Assembly (NCBI GenBank): GCA_051294375.1
Contig: CM119268.1
Location: 18,120,005-18,184,004, forward strand
Direction of reading: 5' to 3'
Length of the DNA: 64,000 nt
From: Paraspadella gotoi
Taxonomy: Eukaryota > Chaetognatha
Position numbers and translations under genes: made by a program. Positions 59,177 to 64,000 of the stretch are shown piece by piece. Position 1 is the first letter of the stretch; each line of letters begins with the position of its first letter. The notes beneath the pieces are model-generated. The model had not been told where the DNA came from and ran no database searches. It saw only the letters and a program-made list of their open reading frames with translations.

Positions 59177-62100
59177 ATGTCGGCAACCCAGTCCATGGAC
59201 AACTCCACGGTCATACTTTCCGCCTTGTCGTCCACCATGCCGTCTTCAAATCCTTTGCCGACCAAACCGTCGGGTTCGTCGGCAAACGCCGACGAGAAAC
59301 TTCTCCCCGATCAGAGGCATCGACTCTCATCCTTGGATTCGATGGAAAGCTCGGGTAAGTGGAGAGTGATGTGGGATGATTTGGGATGATTTGGGATGAA
59401 CTCACTTTTGGGTCACGCATTTTGAGTGATCAATACGAGTCAGAAAAGGTTTTTGTTGGTAATGGAAGTGACTGTCAATAAATTGTTAAATGACACGAAC
59501 TCTTTTTTCCCCTAATTCTTTTCCCAGCCTCCGAGCCTTCGTCGCCTAACGGACCCAGCGCCCCTAACGGACCCTCTGCGGCGTCCGGCGCCGGAAGGGT
59601 CGGCACCTCACCCACGTTTCTTCCGGATCTCAAAGCGGCGCCGAGATTTCGTCTCGGCTCCGGATTCGTCGCCGCCGTTCTCGACGGCGTCGTCCTCTTG
59701 TGGGGAGGATACACAAAGAGGTCCGTTTTGACTTTTGTAATTAAATTGTAACATTGATAAATTAAATAAATGCAGGTAGCGGAGTAACTTGTTCATTTAA
59801 AATGAGATTGAGTTCTTCGATCTCATTTAAATATTGTAGAAGTGGTTACAAATCGCATAAATAGCATCATAAAATGTTTATTAATCTCACTAAACTATAT
59901 ACAAACAAATAGATTTTATCCCTAACTAAATTTATTTACAGGGGACCTTCTCTCCCTTCATCCCGCCTTCCGCTCCTCCTAAACCTCCTCTTCCTTCTTC
60001 ACCTCCTCCTCTTCCTCATCCTTCATTTTCGCCTCTTCCTCAACTTCTTTCTGGACGACAACAACAACGACTCCGACCAACTTACCGGCGTCATATCCGG
60101 GGCGACGCTAATCGTCGGCGCCATTTGCACGGCGTCGTCTTTGCCCGACGAAGTTAAAAACAGCGCCCGGTTGGCCGTCGTCGCCGGCGCCTCCTCCGTG
60201 GGCGGCGCTCTCTATACTTGGCACGCCTACCCATCGGAACCAACGATGGGCATCTCTTGGATCCTCAACTGCGCCGTCATGGGGGCGTCGATGTCGTCGA
60301 CTCTGAGTCGGAGAAAGAGAGAGAGAGACGCCGCAGCAGAAGCCGTTTCCGCCGCCGCGCCGGACGCAGTCTCCGTGCCGCGGCCCGCCGACGTCGTCCT
60401 GCATCTTCGCCTCGAATCCGGCGTCGAATTGCGGCGCGTTTCGGCGACCGGCGCCGTTCCGCCGCCAACAAGTAACGCCGCCCACGCCGTCGACGGAAAG
60501 CTAGTTTACATCTTCGGCGGCGTCGTATTTGATGACGACGACGAAGAAGATGGAAAGAAGAAGAAAAATACGCCTCTGGCGCCAAAAACCACACCCACCA
60601 ACGCCATCTTTACTCTCGACGCCTCTGGCCAGTTCCGGCGACTCTATCCAGTGGGCGCGGTCGCGACGGCGCGCGACGGACATCGGGGCTGGACTCACGA
60701 AGGAAAGCTCTATTTCTTCGGTGGGAAAGGTCCTCGACCCGGTGGGAATGGAGACGACAACAACAACGACGACGACGACGATGACTTTGCCCCTCCGGCG
60801 CCCAAGATTCTCGAGGGCGGCGATTGGACGCCGTGGCGTTCCATACCCGGCGCCTTCTGCTGCAATCAGCTGTTGAGATTCGACCCGGCGTCTCGCTGCT
60901 TCGACCTCGTTAAAGGTTCCGGGACGACGCCGGCGCCGCGGGTCGATTGCGGCGTCGCCAAAGTCAAGGGGCGCGTTTTCATTCACGGTGGCGTTTGTGA
61001 CGATCTGGCGACGAGGACGTTTCACGCGTTTGACTTGGGGACAGAGGCGTGGAGCGTCATCAAGGGTGAGTTCGAAGGGCGGGGACCAAGGATGCAGGCT
61101 ACATTTGGGACATAAAATCCTTCTTTGATGATACATGGATAATCTATGTAATAAAAAAATAAGTCCATATCTGCTCTTTCCTCAAAAATCAATCATCGGA
61201 TAAGTGGCAGTATGAAATTGGTACAACCAATATGAAAATAATAAAATTACTAAAAATTATCATTATTTTATTCAAGAGCCATCCGGATGTATCGGATACC
61301 TTGATTTTAGGGTTTGATAGAATGTTAACCTCGTTACTTAATTTTTAACCCATTTGAATGGGTTTTTAAAAAAAACGGTCTGACAGACCGGTATAAACAT
61401 GCAATTAAACTTGATGATGTAGCTAATTTATTTAAACTTTTAATGCTTTATAATCGTGCTGACTAATAACAAATATCATAAGTTTAAAATGAAATAAAAT
61501 TAGGATGGAGTGAATTCTTACTTCAAAATAATAAGGGCAAGCGAACTAAAAAGTAATAATTGGAAAAAAATAAAATAGGAGTAAATTTTATTTTTGTCAA
61601 AGAAGAAATTTGAAAATGAAGTAAATGCTTCAATATGTAAATGAGATTAAAGGTTCATACACCGGTAATGAACAGAATGTCATTGAAGGTCGACATTTTT
61701 ATAAAATAAAAATAATAAAACATCGCAGGAAACGGATTGATCGTTACTTCCTTCATTGATAATATAATAAAATAAAATAATATTTTCATGACATTTAATT
61801 CGTCGAAACTCTTTTTAACTGTATTTTGTGTGTTTTTTAATTTAAACATTTGATATCTGTATTATAAGAATTTATTTGTCCCTCATTTTAATATCTTTTC
61901 TCTGAAATCATTATCCGCGTCTATTATCTATTCTCCAATTCCACGTCTTCTTCCCTTCCTCTCTTCCTCTCAGCCTTCGGCCCCGCCCGTGGCGTCTGCA
62001 ACCACTCCCTCCTCCCCATCTCCTCCACGCGCCTCTTCCTCGTCGGCGGCCATGCCCCTTCCGGCGCCGTCTCCGACCACGCCGGTATATTCGACGCCAA

Positions 62101-62260
62101 GGACGCCGCTTGGGTCGAGGAGCGCCGGTTGCCTGGCGACGCCGTCGTCTCCAACGCCGACAACTGCGCCGTCGTGGTGACGAGAAAGGGGCGCGTCAAG
62201 GACGTCCTCTTCGTCGGCGGGTGGGTGGATGTGGCGCGGGACGGGTTCGAGGACGAGTGA
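59177..62260 (+). CDS. Kelch-repeat protein, four exons, 593 aa
   Basis: Exons are 59177-59354, 59528-59720, 59942-61065 and 61974-62260. All introns are GT-AG (donors GTAAGT, GTCCGT, GTGAGT; lengths 173, 221, 908), and the phases 1, 2 and 1 join into one frame ending at TGA. Residues 1-96 are Ser/Pro-rich and probably disordered. Kelch strands ending in the double glycine occur at about 105-121 (GFVAAVLDGVVLLWGGY), 304-317 (AHAVDGKLVYIFGG), 370-385 (GHRGWTHEGKLYFFGG), 459-474 (DCGVAKVKGRVFIHGG), 508-524 (NHSLLPISSTRLFLVGG) and 563-581. These suggest one beta-propeller, a protein-interaction fold. Acidic Asp/Asn-rich loops lie near 320-330 and 394-406. There is no BTB, F-box or signal peptide. 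Residues 125-165 are an odd Leu/Phe-rich run that may reflect a base error. The exact partner and pathway are unknown. Confidence 0.8.
61211..61240 (+). repeat. Dispersed repeat, member 3
   Basis: TATGAAATTGGTACAACCAA then TATGAAAATAATAAAA, inside intron 3 of the Kelch gene, just past the end of the K duplication. Confidence 0.55.
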
Positions 62261-63053
62261 AGGGGAAATTGGGGTTGTTGTTGTCGTCGTTGATGTCGTT
62301 GTTATTGCAATTGCTGCTCTTGCTTCGTCATTGTTTTCATTCCTCTCGTAGTTTTCGAGTTTTTGGCTTTAGACTTTATTTAGTTTAGTGACTTTATTGA
62401 AGATGCACTAACTTTTAGTTCAATTTTATTTCAATCTCGTGTCATTTAACTGTTCTTGGTATTATCTCTAAACCAGAAAAACTTATGACGCACCGCTTTA
62501 TTAAACTGTTCTTTTGCTTTGCTTTGCTTTCTTTTGCTACGTTTCTTAACTGTGTAGCCTCAACTGTTATTTTTTTTAAAATCCTCCTGGTGTATTCTTG
62601 GAAATGTTCATCGTAAACCAGAGATGCTTCCAATTATTCTAAATATGTACGTTATAAACTTAATTTAACTTAACTCCTCCAAAAATATTAGTTAGTCTTA
62701 TAGCTTATGGTGATTAACATTAAAATATATTTCAAACGTTTTGCAACAAAAACACTAGAAATTTATGGCGTCAGTCCATTCGTCGCTGATTCTTCGCTTA
62801 TCGAAGTTAGAATAGAAAACAGGTCTGGTTAAAGTAAAGAAAATAAATTGAGATTTGTGGTAAACAACTTTATGATTTTTCATTACTTGTTGCTGTCAGC
62901 TTGAAAGTCCGTGACATGAATTTTGACGTAGTTCACGGAAATATCGTCTCTTCTGTTCGATAGATAGAGGTTATGTATTATGTAATATGTATGTTTAGTG
63001 TGAACAACATTCTCCATACAGAAATGATAACCTCATGACAGACATTGAAAGCA
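62261..63053. other. Intergenic region between convergent genes
   Basis: AT-rich sequence between the Kelch stop and the minus-strand gene end. It should hold both 3' untranslated regions. No canonical AATAAA can be assigned with confidence and no other gene is seen. Confidence 0.5.
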
Positions 63054-64000
63054 TCATTTAAAAAAAATAAAAGAGTTAAGGGATGACAAATGAACTCCGT
63101 AGAAACTAGGAAACCCTTCCAACCTTTCGGACGTCAAATTGATAAACCCACCCAGTAACTTCCCATTCAAACGCACCCAATCAACCTGACCCTCCCGACT
63201 CACCTCCCAAGCAGCATCTCCGGCGGAAGCGCGCAGACGAACTTTATTCTGAGTCGCGAGATTTTTGTCGGAATGGCGAGACCGCGGGGAAGAAGGCGAA
63301 ATGCGGAGAGGAGGTAAGAGGAGCGGAGTCTGGTTGGAGTCACTCTGTGGTGCAATTATATCGATGATTATTATGGTTCAATAATCATTATTATGTTCAT
63401 TATTATGGTTCATTATTATTATTTTGGTTTGATCGTTATTGCGAAAATATTTACATTGGTGACATTGGTCCCTATGACAGCTTTTAGATTAAAACGGAAC
63501 TAATTTAGGTAACATCTGAAATCCCTGTCAGCTTGTATTATATTTAAGGTTGACATTTCAAAGGTCAACTTTTCGCTAATCACTCACGATATCGGAATCA
63601 CGACGTTGCGATGGGCGTCCTCGGCGTCATCCGCTGCGTCAAACTGGACGAACACATAACCGAAAGCGTCTCTCGTTGCCAAGTGGATCCGACAATCGAA
63701 ATAATGGTTGGCGGCGAACGGAGCCTGTTAATTTCATAGTCAATCAATTTTTTGAGTCAATTCTGTGACTGTGGTCTCATGATGATCTCATGTTGCATTT
63801 TGGTCAGATATATCATTTATTTCCTGAATCGAATGATCTGATTCAAATTGTATTTTTTCTTACCGAGTCGTAAGTGTTAAGAAAAAGTGATAAATTATCT
63901 TTTTCTATATTTGTTAACGACGACGGCGACGATGACGATGACGAAGACGACGACAAAGAGCCTCTCTTCCACAGCAAAGTCGGTCGTTCAGCTTCGTATC
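63054..64000 (-). CDS. Three exons of a minus-strand gene, possible RRM segment, 5' partial
   Basis: On the minus strand the exons are 64000-63864 (open to the window edge), 63724-63588 and 63342-63054 with a TGA at 63054-63056. Donors GTAAGAA and GTGAGT and the matching AG acceptors give phases 0 and 2, and one frame passes through all three. The first exon reads YEAERPTLLWKRG then a Ser run from TCG repeats. The second has CRIHLATRDAFGYVFVQFD, where GYVFVQF resembles the RNP1 motif of RNA recognition motifs. The third has TQNKVRLRASAGDAAWEVSR and VDWVRLNGKLLGGFINLTSE. A GTGAGT inside the third exon (after GGGAG, near 63204) could be another donor, so the C-terminus is uncertain. The RNP2 half of an RRM is not visible. 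Confidence 0.5.

Noticed and set aside
60141-61115. The 324-codon unspliced frame as the complete Kelch protein
   Set aside because: It starts at a TTG inside exon 3 and its last 16 codons run into intron 3. The spliced model uses a GTGAGT donor and adds further Kelch strands.

Overview
The window is eukaryotic and most likely from an invertebrate animal. It has GT-AG introns, GC-rich exons in AT-rich sequence, a decayed Ty3/gypsy retrotransposon, very many (GA)n/(TC)n microsatellites and runs of N. Nothing looks bacterial: there are no operons, ribosome binding sites or CRISPR arrays. The species cannot be fixed from sequence alone; an arthropod or another invertebrate with much GA repeat is an inference.

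Gene content is low. Position 3-122 holds what looks like the last codons of a plus-strand gene that begins outside the window. The best gene is a four-exon Kelch-repeat gene at 59177-62260 (593 codons, all junction phases agree). The right edge (63054-64000) carries three consistent minus-strand exons of a gene that starts beyond the window, with a possible RNA-recognition-motif segment. Weaker coding-like blocks lie at 7390-7633, 37538-37722 and 45320-45442.

Most of the rest is repetition. One locus of about 9 kb appears three times: copy A (5608-14480), copy B (14674-15990 and 20379-27174, split by other sequence) and copy C (27200-33136). They differ mainly by small insertions and deletions, and copy C has N runs where copy A has (GA)n/(TC)n tracts. 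Copy B holds a minus-strand Ty3/gypsy element (16391-20376) with two LTRs and broken RT, RNase H and integrase, but no gag. A second repeat set of about 1.1 kb lies at 39.0-41.7 kb; two of its units carry a foldback insertion of about 210 bp with a hammerhead-ribozyme-like core. A third duplication of about 7 kb (46441-53710 and 54294-61173) contains the Kelch gene; the left copy is frameshifted and lacks the last exon.

Five gaps are exactly 25 N long and sit at or inside these repeat sets. With the indel-rich differences, this suggests that many copies are the same locus placed more than once during long-read gap filling, not real tandem duplications. The biology most worth checking is the intron-phased Kelch gene, the ribozyme-bearing foldback insertion with its empty site, and the edge gene.
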